A stretch of DNA of 64,000 nucleotides from Tepidicaulis sp002389665 (GCF_965222285.1 NZ_OZ244942.1:2976001-3040000); one strand, 5' to 3'. Numbered from the stretch's first letter, positions 24,581-33,562 are shown. Program-made: numbers and translations. The notes: generated from the letters alone by a model not told the origin.

Positions 24581-25840
24581 ATGACCGCGCCGACCCAAAA
24601 GCAAAGCTCCGAGGCAGCCGCCTCCTTTCCCGAATTTCTGAAAATCGACCCGGCCGGCGCAGGCTTTGCGCTTCTGGCATTTCTCTGCCCGTGGCTCGCC
24701 TTTCTTTCCCCGCGCGGCACCGGCGCTCTCATTCCGGTCATGGCCATTCTCATTCTAGGCGCGCATTTCTGGAAAAGCCGTGAGCTTGCCTCCCTGCGCT
24801 CCGCAAGCTGGCTCTTCGTCATTGCCGCCCTTGTCCTCACCGGCGCAAGCAGCCTCTGGGCGCCCAATCCCGATTTTGCGCTTGAGCGGCTTTCCAAGCT
24901 GGCGCTTTTCATTCCCCTCGGCGGCGCCCTAGTGCTGATCGCCTCCCCGGATAAAACGCGCCGCCCCTGGATCGCCAAGGCGCTGACCGCCGGCACACTC
25001 GTTGCCCTTCTTCTGCTTGCTTTTCATGTGGCAACACGCGGCGGGCTTTATGCCCTCCTTAACCCAGACGAGATTGCCGCAATCAAACTCAACGCTTCCA
25101 ACAAACCGGCCACCGTCATGTTGCTTTTGACAGGCGCAGTTTTTCTTGCCTGGCGCGGCCTTGATCAGACACGCACCGCCTGGCTCTATATCGGCGTACT
25201 GTTCGTCATCTTCGCGCTGTCGCCCAGCCAGTCGACGGCGGCGGGCGTTCTCGTCTGGCTTGTGGCTTACGGCATTGCCGTAGCACTCCCCCGTTTTGCG
25301 CTAAACCTCACCAGCTTTGGGGGCGCGCTTGTTATTCTGGCCATGCCGTTTCTTTTCGTTGGGTTGTCCATACTCGATGCCAATAGAAGCCTCGATTGGG
25401 ATGCCGCGTCCGTCGGCGCGCGGCTCGATATCTGGTATGCGGTGAGCCACAAAATCCTCGGCTCGCCCATCTACGGCTGCGGCGTGGAAGCGGCGCGTTT
25501 CATTACCGACTGGTCGACGGACATGGCTTACCTGACCCGCGCGAAATTCCACCACCCCCATAACGGAATTTTGCAGATATGGCTGGAATTCGGGCTGATC
25601 GGCGCGGGCCTTGCCGCAGCCGCCTGGGCGCTGCTGACGAGAAAGATCACCCGCTTTGAGGCCCGCCATCGCCCCGCCATGATCGCAAGCTTCGCCGCCT
25701 TCTTCTTCGTTCTTTGCATCACCTATGGGCTCTGGCAGAGCTGGTGGGTCTGCATCATGGCCGGCGCCGTGGCGCTGACGCGGCTCGTGGCGGATGACGA
25801 GACCGGCTCACAGCCTGCACAAAAGGGAGAGGCGGAATGA
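24581..25840 (+). CDS. O-antigen ligase / polymerase-like membrane protein
   Basis: A 419-residue integral membrane protein with about 10-11 hydrophobic helices and a larger periplasmic loop (about residues 270-330) containing GCGVEAARF and HHPHNGILQIWLEFGLIGAG, the Wzy/WaaL family signature. Such proteins polymerise or ligate undecaprenyl-linked glycans at the periplasmic face. It starts a three-gene operon: its stop overlaps the next start as ATGA, and a GT9 gene follows. It could be an O-antigen ligase or an exopolysaccharide polymerase; the sequence does not decide. GGGGACAG precedes the ATG. Confidence 0.85.
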   Translation: MTAPTQKQSSEAAASFPEFLKIDPAGAGFALLAFLCPWLAFLSPRGTGALIPVMAILILGAHFWKSRELASLRSASWLFVIAALVLTGASSLWAPNPDFALERLSKLALFIPLGGALVLIASPDKTRRPWIAKALTAGTLVALLLLAFHVATRGGLYALLNPDEIAAIKLNASNKPATVMLLLTGAVFLAWRGLDQTRTAWLYIGVLFVIFALSPSQSTAAGVLVWLVAYGIAVALPRFALNLTSFGGALVILAMPFLFVGLSILDANRSLDWDAASVGARLDIWYAVSHKILGSPIYGCGVEAARFITDWSTDMAYLTRAKFHHPHNGILQIWLEFGLIGAGLAAAAWALLTRKITRFEARHRPAMIASFAAFFFVLCITYGLWQSWWVCIMAGAVALTRLVADDETGSQPAQKGEAE

Positions 25841-26868
25841 GTGTCCGCTCCTTACAGCTCATGGCCGGCTCGCCGGCCGGCGGGGCCGAGACTTTTTATG
25901 TCACGCTGGGCGTCGCGCTTAAAAAGGCAGGCTTCGATGTGCATTTCGGTCTGCGCGCGCATGAAGACCGCGAAGCGGCGCTGAAGGCTGCCGGCGCGCC
26001 GCTTCAGACCTTCCCCTTCGGCAGATGGGATATCGGCACCGCCCTTGGCCTGCGCCGCTATATCCGGGAGATCGAACCCGATGTCGTCATGACCTGGATG
26101 AACCGTGCTGCCGAGCGCTGCCCGAACGGCGATTTCGTCAAGCTCGCCCGCTTCGGCGGTTATTACGACATGAAATATTACAAGCACCACGATCATGTCA
26201 TCGGCATCGTGCCGGGCATCGTCAAATATCTGAAAGATTGCGGCTGGCCGGAAGACAGGGTGCATTACGTACCGAACTTCTCCCGCGTGGAAGACATGGC
26301 CCCGGCGGACCGCGCCGCACTCGACACACCTGAAGATGCCCCGCTTCTCGTCGCCCTCGGCCGCCTGCATCAGGCCAAAGGGCTCGATGTACTTTTGCAT
26401 GCCATGACGGACGTTCCCGGCGCTTACCTTTGGATTGCCGGCGACGGGCCGCTCGAGGGCGAGCTTAAAGCGCAATGCACCAGCCTAGGTCTCGATGGAC
26501 GGGTGCGTTTTCTCGGCTGGCGCAACGACCGCACGGCGCTCCTCAATGCCGCGGATATGTGCGTCTTTCCTTCCCGCTATGAGCCGAACGGCACCGTGAC
26601 CGTGGAAGCCTGGGCTCACCGCAAACCGCTCGTCGCCGCGGCAAGCTCAGGCCCTGCCGAAATGATCAACCACGGCAAGGACGGGATGCTCGTGCCCATC
26701 GATGATGCCAAAGGCTTGGCGCAGGCGATCAATCAGGTGCTCACCGACAAGACACTTGCCGCTGAAATGGTCGGCAACGGCTATGAACGCTTCGAGGCGC
26801 AATTCACTGAAAAGGCCGTGGTGGAAACCTACCGGCACCTTTACGAGCATCTCGTACGCACACGCTAA
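25837..26868 (+). CDS. Glycosyltransferase family 4 protein
   Basis: A 343-residue GT-B glycosyltransferase. The N-terminal acceptor domain has the GSPAGGAETFYVTLGVAL loop. The C-terminal nucleotide-sugar domain has LVALGRLHQAKGLDVLLHAM, WIAGDGPLEGELKAQC, VRFLGWRNDRTALLNAADMC and the E-x7-E region SRYEPNGTVTVEAWAHRKPL. There is no membrane segment; it should act at the cytoplasmic face. Translational overlap with the O-antigen-ligase-like gene and the following GT9 gene points to assembly of one surface glycan. Sugar specificity is unknown. Confidence 0.9.
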   Translation: MSVRSLQLMAGSPAGGAETFYVTLGVALKKAGFDVHFGLRAHEDREAALKAAGAPLQTFPFGRWDIGTALGLRRYIREIEPDVVMTWMNRAAERCPNGDFVKLARFGGYYDMKYYKHHDHVIGIVPGIVKYLKDCGWPEDRVHYVPNFSRVEDMAPADRAALDTPEDAPLLVALGRLHQAKGLDVLLHAMTDVPGAYLWIAGDGPLEGELKAQCTSLGLDGRVRFLGWRNDRTALLNAADMCVFPSRYEPNGTVTVEAWAHRKPLVAAASSGPAEMINHGKDGMLVPIDDAKGLAQAINQVLTDKTLAAEMVGNGYERFEAQFTEKAVVETYRHLYEHLVRTR

Positions 26869-26879
26869 GCGGTAAGACC

Positions 26880-27827
26880 ATGCAGCGCCCCGACGCAAAA
26901 AATATCCTGATCATCAAGCATGGCGCCTTTGGCGACATCATTCAGGTGGAAGGCGCGGTGCATGACGTGCGGCTGAATTATCCGGATGCCCGTATCACGG
27001 TCATGACCTCGCCGCCCTTTCACAAGATTTTCGCGCGCTGCCCCTGGATCGACGATATTTTTCTCGATGCCCGCCCGCCCCGCTGGCGCCTCGATAAAAT
27101 GTGGACGCTGCACCGCCGGCTGCGCGCGCAGCCTTTCGATTTTATCGTCGATTTTCAGAACAATGAGCGCACCGCCTTCTACTTCAACCATCTCTTCCCG
27201 CCTGTTGCCTGGTCGGGGAAGGTGAAAGGCGCAAGCCACCGCCGCCACACACAGGACCCGAAGCAAATTCAGGGGCTCCCCCGTTTTGCCACGCAATTGC
27301 GCGATGCGGGTCTTGAGGTGCGCCATGCCGCCGCGCCCGATGTCTCCTGGATGGCCGAAGATGTAAGCGCCATACTGGCTGAGGCAGGGGTGCGGCCCGG
27401 CTACATCGTCCTCATTCCCGGCTGCTCGGCCAAGCACCCGCAAAAACGCTGGCCCTATTATGCCGAACTTGCCGGAAAACTGCAGTCAGCAGGCTATCAG
27501 ACCGTCACCGTGCCGGGACCGGACGAGCTGGAGCTTTGCCGGGCGCTCCCCTCGATCATGCTGACGGGTGAGAATTATCTCGACTGGTTCAAACTTGCAG
27601 GTGTCCTGAAGGGCGCCGCCTTCGTCATCGGCAATGATACCGGCCCCTCACACCTTGCGGCCCATATCGGCGCGCGCGGCTTCGGGCTTTTCGGTTCGCA
27701 TCTCGATGCCGAACGCACCGGCATCATCACCGAGCGTTTCGGCGCGCTGCAGGTGGAAAAGCTTGAGGATCTTTCGGCGGAGGAAGTTTTCGCGCAGGTG
27801 ATGCAGAAACTGGAGCAGGCGGGATGA
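26880..27827 (+). CDS. Glycosyltransferase family 9 (heptosyltransferase-like)
   Basis: A 315-residue GT9 protein of the ADP-heptose:LPS heptosyltransferase type. It begins with the typical ILIIKHGAFGDIIQVEGAVH and ends with the family motifs VLIPGCSAKHPQKRWPYYAE and VIGNDTGPSHLAAHIGARGF. GT9 enzymes add heptose or similar sugars to the LPS inner core. Third gene of the glycan operon, 11 bases after the GT4 gene. Whether the donor is a heptose is not shown. A palindromic repeat element follows 30 bases after the stop. Confidence 0.9.
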   Translation: MQRPDAKNILIIKHGAFGDIIQVEGAVHDVRLNYPDARITVMTSPPFHKIFARCPWIDDIFLDARPPRWRLDKMWTLHRRLRAQPFDFIVDFQNNERTAFYFNHLFPPVAWSGKVKGASHRRHTQDPKQIQGLPRFATQLRDAGLEVRHAAAPDVSWMAEDVSAILAEAGVRPGYIVLIPGCSAKHPQKRWPYYAELAGKLQSAGYQTVTVPGPDELELCRALPSIMLTGENYLDWFKLAGVLKGAAFVIGNDTGPSHLAAHIGARGFGLFGSHLDAERTGIITERFGALQVEKLEDLSAEEVFAQVMQKLEQAG

Positions 27828-27857
27828 TTTCCAGCACAGCGTAACCACAAGAACAGC

Positions 27858-27943
27858 TGTCACCCCGGGCCTGACCCGGGGTCCATCGACCTCTCGGAAT
27901 GGGGAACCGCCCATATGGACCCCGGCATAAAGCCGGGGTGACA
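27858..27943. repeat. Palindromic interspersed repeat element
   Basis: An 86-base imperfect palindrome. Its left arm, TGTCACCCCGGGCCTGACCC, continues as GGGGTCCAT. Its right arm starts ATGGACCCCGGCATAAAGCC and ends GGGGTGACA. Each arm also contains a small CCCCGG/CCGGGG stem. This is the form of the dispersed TGTCA-CCCCGG palindromes found in many alphaproteobacterial genomes. Only one copy is in this window. It may double as the terminator of the glycan operon. Confidence 0.7.
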
Positions 27944-28006
27944 ATTGTGCCTGAAGGATAATCGGAATATGGGAGCGCCTTCAGCGCCGCGCGTAAAGCA
28001 GCGCCC

Positions 28007-28420
28007 TTACTCGAATTCCGTATAGGACTTTTCTTCGACGATGGAAGCACCCGTCAGAAGGTTGATGTCCTTCTTCACCGCGGCGCGTTTGTCGTTCGTC
28101 TTGTAAACCGCGCGGGCAAGCTCGACGAACGTGTCGCCGAAATCCTTGCGCGCTTCGCACTCGCGAATGTCGTCCTCGATCACCCAAAGCGCTTCGTTGA
28201 TTTTTTTCAGCTCGGCCTCGAGCTTGCGCAGCTCTTCCGTATCATCGAGATTTTCGGAGCGGGCTTTGGAAAGGACGTCAAGCTCGTGGCGCACATTCTT
28301 CAGCTTGGCCTCATCGCTCATCCGTTCGGACTTGATGCGCAGGATCGTGATTTTATCGATCAGCTCGCCTGCCCCGACCTCGATGAAAATGGGTTTGGCC
28401 TCTGAACTGCCTTGCGCCAT
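28007..28420 (-). CDS. DUF6165-family protein
   Basis: A 137-residue, highly charged, mostly helical protein. The beginning (EAKPIFIEVGAGELIDKITI, then LRIKSERMSDEAKLKNVRHE) matches the uncharacterised DUF6165 group as I remember it, and the middle (LRKLEAELKKINEALWVIED) should form a coiled coil. No catalytic motif is visible. The ATG at 28420 is chosen because GGGGAG lies 5 bases upstream; the frame continues upstream without need. In other bacteria such proteins occur near glycan or LPS genes, and the glycan operon here is close, which is suggestive only. Divergent from a PilZ gene. Confidence 0.75.
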   Translation of the reverse strand: MAQGSSEAKPIFIEVGAGELIDKITILRIKSERMSDEAKLKNVRHELDVLSKARSENLDDTEELRKLEAELKKINEALWVIEDDIRECEARKDFGDTFVELARAVYKTNDKRAAVKKDINLLTGASIVEEKSYTEFE

Positions 28421-28515
28421 GGTAACTCCCCTTCCCGAACAGCAACTGTTAGTATGCCCGCCGGTTATAACGGACACTGACGGGCTTTTCAGCCCTAAAA
28501 GGACATTGCATCCCG

Positions 28516-28896
28516 ATGCTGTCATTTCCCGCCAGATGGTTTGCCCGCACGAAGCAGAAGGCCGAGCGTTCCGTGGCGATCGTGGAGAACCGGCGCTACC
28601 GGCGCACTTCCTTTCCCTGGCTCGAAGTGCAAATTCGCGGTTTCACGGCGACCGCCAAAGATTGGTCAGCGGGCGGTGTGGCGCTGGAAGCCGAGGGGCT
28701 CGACCTGCGGGTCGGCACTATCGTCAAAGGAGAAGCCGGCTGGGCCGCCGGATCGAAACGCACGCCCTTTTATGCCGATCTCGTGCGGCGCATGCCGGAC
28801 GGGCGGCTCGCCTTCCGCTGGCTCAATCTCGATCCTGCATTCCTGCGCGAACTCGATGAGACAGCCCATGCGGGCGAGCCTGCGGAGCGGCCCTGA
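28516..28896 (+). CDS. PilZ-domain protein (possible c-di-GMP receptor)
   Basis: A 126-residue protein made of one PilZ domain. The c-di-GMP contact motifs are present: the Arg cluster NRRYRRTSFPWLEV near residue 25 and the D-x-S-x-x-G motif as DWSAGGVALEAEGL near residue 50, followed by the barrel strands. PilZ proteins change partner activity when c-di-GMP binds, often in motility or polysaccharide synthesis. A glycan operon lies upstream and a diguanylate cyclase about 9 kb away, so a link is possible but not shown. Confidence 0.83.
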   Translation: MLSFPARWFARTKQKAERSVAIVENRRYRRTSFPWLEVQIRGFTATAKDWSAGGVALEAEGLDLRVGTIVKGEAGWAAGSKRTPFYADLVRRMPDGRLAFRWLNLDPAFLRELDETAHAGEPAERP

Positions 28897-29022
28897 GTAA
28901 CGAACAATGAGGCCGCCGCGGCGACGCTGCGTCAAGGCGGGGAAGCACCCGCAAAGCCTGACAGAAAGAAACGCCCCGCCTAAACTTCCCTCAACACCAA
29001 CATTCAAAAAGAGGGAAACGTC

Positions 29023-29841
29023 ATGGCGAGCTACAACACTCTGAAAATCGAAAAAGAAGGCGGCGTCGATTGGGTCACCTTCAACCGCCCGGATCAGCTG
29101 AATGCGCTCGACACGCAAATGGTCGACGATCTTCTGGATTATTTCGGCTCGCTTTACATGAACCATGAGGTGCGCGTGGTGGTGCTGAAAGGGGCGGGCC
29201 GCGCCTATTGCGCCGGGCTCGACCTCAAAGAGCGCCCGAACCGTGCCGATAGCGGGGTGGAAAGCGCCTCGGCCTCCCCCCAATCGGGCCTTGTCAGCCA
29301 GCGCCGGATTTCCGAAATCGTCATGCGCATGCGCCGCTGCCCGCAGGCCATCGTCTCGCTCATTCATGGGCCGGCCTGTGGCGGCGGCTTTGCCATGGCG
29401 CTTGCCTCCGACATCCGCATTGCAGGGGAAAGCGCGAAAATGAATGCCGCCTTCATCCGTATCGGCCTTTCGGCCTGTGATATCGGGGTGAGCTATTTCC
29501 TGCCCCGCCTCGTTGGTGTTTCCGTTGCCTCGGAACTGATGATGACGGGCCGCTTCATCCATGCCCAGCGCGCGCTGGCAACGGGCCTTGTCAGCGAGAT
29601 CGTGCCCGATGACAAGCTGGTGGAAGCCGCGCGCCCTTATATCGAGGAAATGCTCACCACATCCCCGCTCGGCCTGCGCCTTACCAAGGAATGCCTCAAT
29701 ATGAGCGTCGATGCCGGCTCGCTCGAGGCGGCCATTGCAATGGAAGACCGCAACCAGATCCTTTGCGCCCAGACCCGCGATTTCAAGGAAGGGGTCGGCG
29801 CCTTTCTGGAAAAACGTGCGCCCGCCTATACCAATAGCTGA
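29023..29841 (+). CDS. Enoyl-CoA hydratase/isomerase family protein
   Basis: A 272-residue crotonase-fold protein. The CoA-binding and oxyanion stretches are clear: VTFNRPDQLNALDTQMVDDL, GRAYCAGLDLKERP and HGPACGGGFAMALASDIRIA. The usual first catalytic Glu (G-G-G-x-E) is replaced by the FAM residues, and the second region reads FIRIGLSACDIGVSYFLPR, with an Asp where some isomerases carry one. The reaction may therefore not be simple hydration; isomerase or other crotonase chemistry is possible. It stands 176 bases before the DmdC-like dehydrogenase, with which it may share a beta-oxidation-type pathway. Confidence 0.87.
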   Translation: MASYNTLKIEKEGGVDWVTFNRPDQLNALDTQMVDDLLDYFGSLYMNHEVRVVVLKGAGRAYCAGLDLKERPNRADSGVESASASPQSGLVSQRRISEIVMRMRRCPQAIVSLIHGPACGGGFAMALASDIRIAGESAKMNAAFIRIGLSACDIGVSYFLPRLVGVSVASELMMTGRFIHAQRALATGLVSEIVPDDKLVEAARPYIEEMLTTSPLGLRLTKECLNMSVDAGSLEAAIAMEDRNQILCAQTRDFKEGVGAFLEKRAPAYTNS

Positions 29842-30017
29842 GCGGCGGGGGTAGAGTGGGCGCCCATTAACGCAGGGGCCGAGAGGCCTATATCCGGGAA
29901 AGTGCGCCTGGATCGGCCCGATTTGACCCGGCCCCGGCGGTTTTGGGGCTCGACTCGCGGGCCGTTTTCGGTACACTCCGCGCGTTTTACTGACAACTTT
30001 GAAAATAGAGGGTTGCC

Positions 30018-31874
30018 ATGCCGACTTATAAGGCACCGGTTGAGGATTTCAAATTCCTGTTCCACGAATTTCTTCAGATCGACAAACGCACCGATCTGCC
30101 GGGGTTTGAAGACCTGACCCCCGATATGACGACGGCCATTCTGGAAGGCGGCGCAAAATTCTGCGAAGAAGTGCTGCAGCCGCTCAATCAGGTCGGCGAC
30201 GAGGAAGGCTGCGTGCTGGAAAACGGCGTGGTCCGCACCCCGAAAGGTTTCAAGGAAGCCTTCCAGCAATATTGCGAAGCCGGTTGGAACCGCCTCGGCG
30301 CGCCGGAAGAGTTCGGCGGCGCCGCGCTTCCCTCCGTCATCACCTTTGCCTTTTCGGAAATCGGCTCCTCCGCCAACCAGGCTTTCACCATGTATCCAGG
30401 CCTGACGAACGCGGCTTATTCCGCACTTGCCGCCACGGGCGAGCCCTGGATGAAAGAGCATATCGTGCCGAAAATGGTGTCGGGCGAATGGTGCGGCACC
30501 ATGTGCCTGACCGAGCCTCATTGCGGCACCGACCTGAAGCTTATGAAGACGAAAGCCGAGCTGCAGGAAGACGGCACCTATAAAATGAACGGCACGAAGA
30601 TCTTCATCTCCGGCGGCGATCATGACATGACCGACAACATCATCCATATGGTCATCGCCAAGATCCCGGATGAAGACGGCAAGCTGCAGAACGACCTTTC
30701 CACCGTGAACTTCTTCATGGTGCCGAAATTCATCGTCGATCCGGAAACCGGCGAAATGACGAAGCGCAATGGCGTGACCGTCGGCTCCATCGAAAAGAAA
30801 ATGGGCATCAAGGGCTCGGCCACCTGCGTAATGAATTTCGACGATGCCGTGGCCTATAAGCTGGGCGGCGCGCCGCAGAAGAAATCCGCTGACGGCGGCG
30901 AGAAGAAAAAGTCGAAATCGGCCGGTATGGCCGGCATGTTCGGGATGATGAACGGCGCGCGCATGGGCGTCGGCATTCAGGGCATCGCCGTGGGCGAGGT
31001 TGCCGTGCAGAATGGTGCAGCTTATGCACTCGAACGCACAGCGGGCCGCGCGCTTACCGGCGCCAAGAACCCGGATGCAAGCGCCGACCCGATCATCGTC
31101 TTCCCGGATGTGCGCCGCCTGCTTCTTTCCTCGCGTTCCTTCGTGGAAGGCGCCCGCGCGCTGGCCATGTGGGTCTCCATGCTCTTCACCGTGCAGCAGC
31201 ACAGCCCGGATGAAAAAGAGCGCGAAGAAGCCGCCGATCTTTCCCAGCTTCTGACCCCGGTCATCAAAGCCTATTTCACCGACAAGGGCTTTGAAGCGGC
31301 GAATAACTCCATGCAGGTTTTCGGCGGGCACGGCTATGTGCGCGACCACGGCATGGAACAGTTCGTGCGCGATGCCCGCATCAACCAGGTCTATGAAGGG
31401 GCGAACGGCATTCAAGCCCTGGACCTCGTGGCCCGGAAGATGAGCATGAAGGGCGGCCGCGCGCTGATGACCTATTTCGGCAAGATCGAAGCCTTCATCA
31501 AGGAAAACGAAGGCAACGAGAAGATGAAGCCCTTCATCGAACCGCTGAAAACCGGCTATGAGCGCATGACCAAAGGCGCCACCTGGCTCATGGAAAACGC
31601 CCCGAAGAATTACGACAATGCCGGTTCTGCTTCTTATGAAATGCTGAACATTTTCGGCGTCGTGACGCTGGGCTGGATGTGGGCGCAGATGGCCAAGCTC
31701 GCGCAGGAAAAACTCGAAGCGGGCGACGGCAATGCCGATTTCTACAAGCGCAAGCTCGTGCTCGCCAAATACTGGCTGGAACGGGAAGTGCCGAACACGG
31801 CTGCTTATCTCGAACGCCTGCAGATGGGCGCCGACACGCTGATGGAACTGGACGAAGACGCTTTCGTCGCCTAA
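30018..31874 (+). CDS. DmdC-like acyl-CoA dehydrogenase with Lys-rich insertion
   Basis: A 618-residue acyl-CoA dehydrogenase of the long form seen in DmdC (3-methylmercaptopropionyl-CoA dehydrogenase) and fatty-acid homologues. Visible marks are WNRLGAPEEFGGAALPSVIT, GTMCLTEPHCGTDLKLMKTK, GTKIFISGGDHDMTDNIIHM, NSMQVFGGHGYVRDHGMEQF and QVYEGANGIQALDLVARKMS; the Glu of YEGANGIQ is the expected catalytic base region. An unusual low-complexity insertion (APQKKSADGGEKKKSKSAGM, around residue 285) sits before the GARMGVGIQGIA helix, where relatives have a short loop. GAGGG precedes the ATG. Whether the substrate is a thioether or fatty acyl-CoA is open. Confidence 0.9.
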   Translation: MPTYKAPVEDFKFLFHEFLQIDKRTDLPGFEDLTPDMTTAILEGGAKFCEEVLQPLNQVGDEEGCVLENGVVRTPKGFKEAFQQYCEAGWNRLGAPEEFGGAALPSVITFAFSEIGSSANQAFTMYPGLTNAAYSALAATGEPWMKEHIVPKMVSGEWCGTMCLTEPHCGTDLKLMKTKAELQEDGTYKMNGTKIFISGGDHDMTDNIIHMVIAKIPDEDGKLQNDLSTVNFFMVPKFIVDPETGEMTKRNGVTVGSIEKKMGIKGSATCVMNFDDAVAYKLGGAPQKKSADGGEKKKSKSAGMAGMFGMMNGARMGVGIQGIAVGEVAVQNGAAYALERTAGRALTGAKNPDASADPIIVFPDVRRLLLSSRSFVEGARALAMWVSMLFTVQQHSPDEKEREEAADLSQLLTPVIKAYFTDKGFEAANNSMQVFGGHGYVRDHGMEQFVRDARINQVYEGANGIQALDLVARKMSMKGGRALMTYFGKIEAFIKENEGNEKMKPFIEPLKTGYERMTKGATWLMENAPKNYDNAGSASYEMLNIFGVVTLGWMWAQMAKLAQEKLEAGDGNADFYKRKLVLAKYWLEREVPNTAAYLERLQMGADTLMELDEDAFVA

Positions 31875-31896
31875 GTCCGCTTCCATTGCGAAGATC

Positions 31897-31926
31897 AAAC
31901 CCCGGCCTTGGTGCCGGGGTTTTTTC
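31897..31926 (+). terminator. Intrinsic terminator after dehydrogenase
   Basis: AAACCCCGGC / GCCGGGGTTTTTT with a CTTG loop region, 22 bases after the stop codon. Confidence 0.88.
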
Positions 31927-32022
31927 TTGAGCATATGCCATTTGACGCGGCCGCCCGGAAGACGGATAGAATGAGGCAGATAAAAGGAAGCGGGACCTCC
32001 CGTTTCGCATAGGAGCTTTGGA

Positions 32023-32991
32023 ATGAGCGATTACGATGCCTCGCAAGTCGGCCAGGAAAAAGGTGACGCCGCCTTCATGCGCGAGCGTCCCTATGGCGCC
32101 TCCTATGAGCCGACTTATTCAGGCGCGCTTTCCTTCCTGCGCACCCGCTATACCCGCGATCTCACGGGCGCCGACATTGCCGTGACGGGCATTCCCTTCG
32201 ATCTTGCAACGACGGGCCGCTCCGGCGCGCGCTTCGGCCCGCGCGGTATCCGCGCCGCCTCCACCAATCTGGCCTGGGACTGGCCGCAAGGCTGGGACTT
32301 CAACCCGCTGGACAAGCTTGCCGTTATCGATGCGGGCGACTGCGTCTTCGATCCGGGCCGCCCGGAAAGCTGGCTGGAAAAGATGGAAGAACATGCCCGC
32401 GCCATTCTGGCCGAGGACACCGCGATGCTGACCCTGGGCGGGGACCATTTCATCACCTATCCCCTGATCCGCGCCCATGCGGCGAAATACGGGCCCCTGT
32501 CGCTCATCCATTTCGATGCCCATTCCGACACCTGGGAGGACGAGGAAGGGCGGATCGACCATGGCACCATGTTCTATCATGCCAAGGAACAAGGCCTCAT
32601 CGTACCCGAACGCTCCATCCAGCTCGGCCTGCGCACCCATAATTCAAAGACCCATGGCTTCAACATGATCCGCGCGCCCGAGTTCTGCCGTATGGAGCCG
32701 GATGCCATCGCCAAGGCGGTGAAAGAAAAAGTGGGCGATCACCCCGCTTACCTCACCTTCGATATCGACTGTCTCGACCCCGTCTATGCGCCGGGCACCG
32801 GCACGCCTTGCGCGGGCGGGCCGACGACCCGGCAGGTGCTTGACGTGCTGCGCGCTCTCGAAGGCGTGAACATCATCGGCATGGACGTGGTGGAAGTTGC
32901 CCCCATTTACGATGTGAGTGAAATCACTTCGCTGGCAGCCGCCACCATCGCTTACCAGATGCTGGCGCTCTATGCAGCGAAACACAAATAA
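32023..32991 (+). CDS. speB: Agmatinase (ureohydrolase family)
   Basis: A 322-residue arginase-superfamily enzyme. The dimanganese site is intact: GGDHFITYPLIRA, HFDAHSDTW and DIDCLDPVYAPGTGTP supply the His and Asp ligands. The length and the C-terminal GMDVVEVAPIYDVSEITSLA fit agmatinase, which hydrolyses agmatine to putrescine and urea. Guanidinobutyrase or another ureohydrolase is the main alternative, since the families are hard to split by eye. AGGAG lies before the ATG. A GNAT gene follows after 18 bases, likely in the same transcript. Confidence 0.86.
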   Translation: MSDYDASQVGQEKGDAAFMRERPYGASYEPTYSGALSFLRTRYTRDLTGADIAVTGIPFDLATTGRSGARFGPRGIRAASTNLAWDWPQGWDFNPLDKLAVIDAGDCVFDPGRPESWLEKMEEHARAILAEDTAMLTLGGDHFITYPLIRAHAAKYGPLSLIHFDAHSDTWEDEEGRIDHGTMFYHAKEQGLIVPERSIQLGLRTHNSKTHGFNMIRAPEFCRMEPDAIAKAVKEKVGDHPAYLTFDIDCLDPVYAPGTGTPCAGGPTTRQVLDVLRALEGVNIIGMDVVEVAPIYDVSEITSLAAATIAYQMLALYAAKHK

Positions 32992-33009
32992 CCAGCAACA
33001 GAGCCCCCC

Positions 33010-33462
33010 ATGCCGCTGACATTCGACCCCCTCCGCCCTTCGGACCGCGCAGTTCTGGAAGAGCTGGTGCGCGCCTATTATATCGATGACGGTCATGCGT
33101 ATGACGAGGCGCTGCATGGGCGGGCGCTGGACGAGCTTTGCGCGGGAAACGAGTTCGCGCTCGGCTGGATCATGCGCGAGGATGGAGAAACGGCGGGCTA
33201 TGTCGTCATCACGCTCGGCTTTTCCATTCTTTATGGCGGCTTCGATGCCTTTATCGACGAGATCTATGTGACGCCGCAGCGGCGCGGCAAAGGCTTCGGC
33301 ACCCAGGCGCTTCATTTCGCGGAAGAAGAGTGCCTGCGCCGGGGTCTCAGGCGCATGTATCTGGAAGTGACCCATCACAATCCCCGCGCCCGCGCGCTTT
33401 ACGAGCGCCTTGGCTACGAGGATCACGAAAGCTACCTTCTCTCTAAAACGCCCGCTCCTTAA
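33010..33462 (+). CDS. GNAT-family N-acetyltransferase
   Basis: A 150-residue single-domain GNAT enzyme. The acetyl-CoA pyrophosphate loop is DEIYVTPQRRGKGFGTQALH (Q/R-x-x-G-x-G/A), and the C-terminal RMYLEVTHHNPRARALYERL with GYEDHESYLL is the typical substrate-side strand and helix. The acceptor is unknown; with the agmatinase gene just before it, a polyamine or related amine is an idea with no direct support. Confidence 0.88.
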   Translation: MPLTFDPLRPSDRAVLEELVRAYYIDDGHAYDEALHGRALDELCAGNEFALGWIMREDGETAGYVVITLGFSILYGGFDAFIDEIYVTPQRRGKGFGTQALHFAEEECLRRGLRRMYLEVTHHNPRARALYERLGYEDHESYLLSKTPAP

Positions 33463-33562
33463 GCCGGCTCAAATCCGCAAAGGTGTGGGCCGAATTTGCG
33501 GGCGATTCCGCCCTTCCTGCCCCCTTTTCCCCATGCTAGGGTCCGCCCCATCAAAACTGAAA

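Noticed and set aside
29826..31934. A 700-codon minus-strand frame opposite the DmdC-like dehydrogenase
   Set aside because: The His/Ala/Gly-rich product has no domain. The plus strand encodes a clear acyl-CoA dehydrogenase with a good ribosome site.
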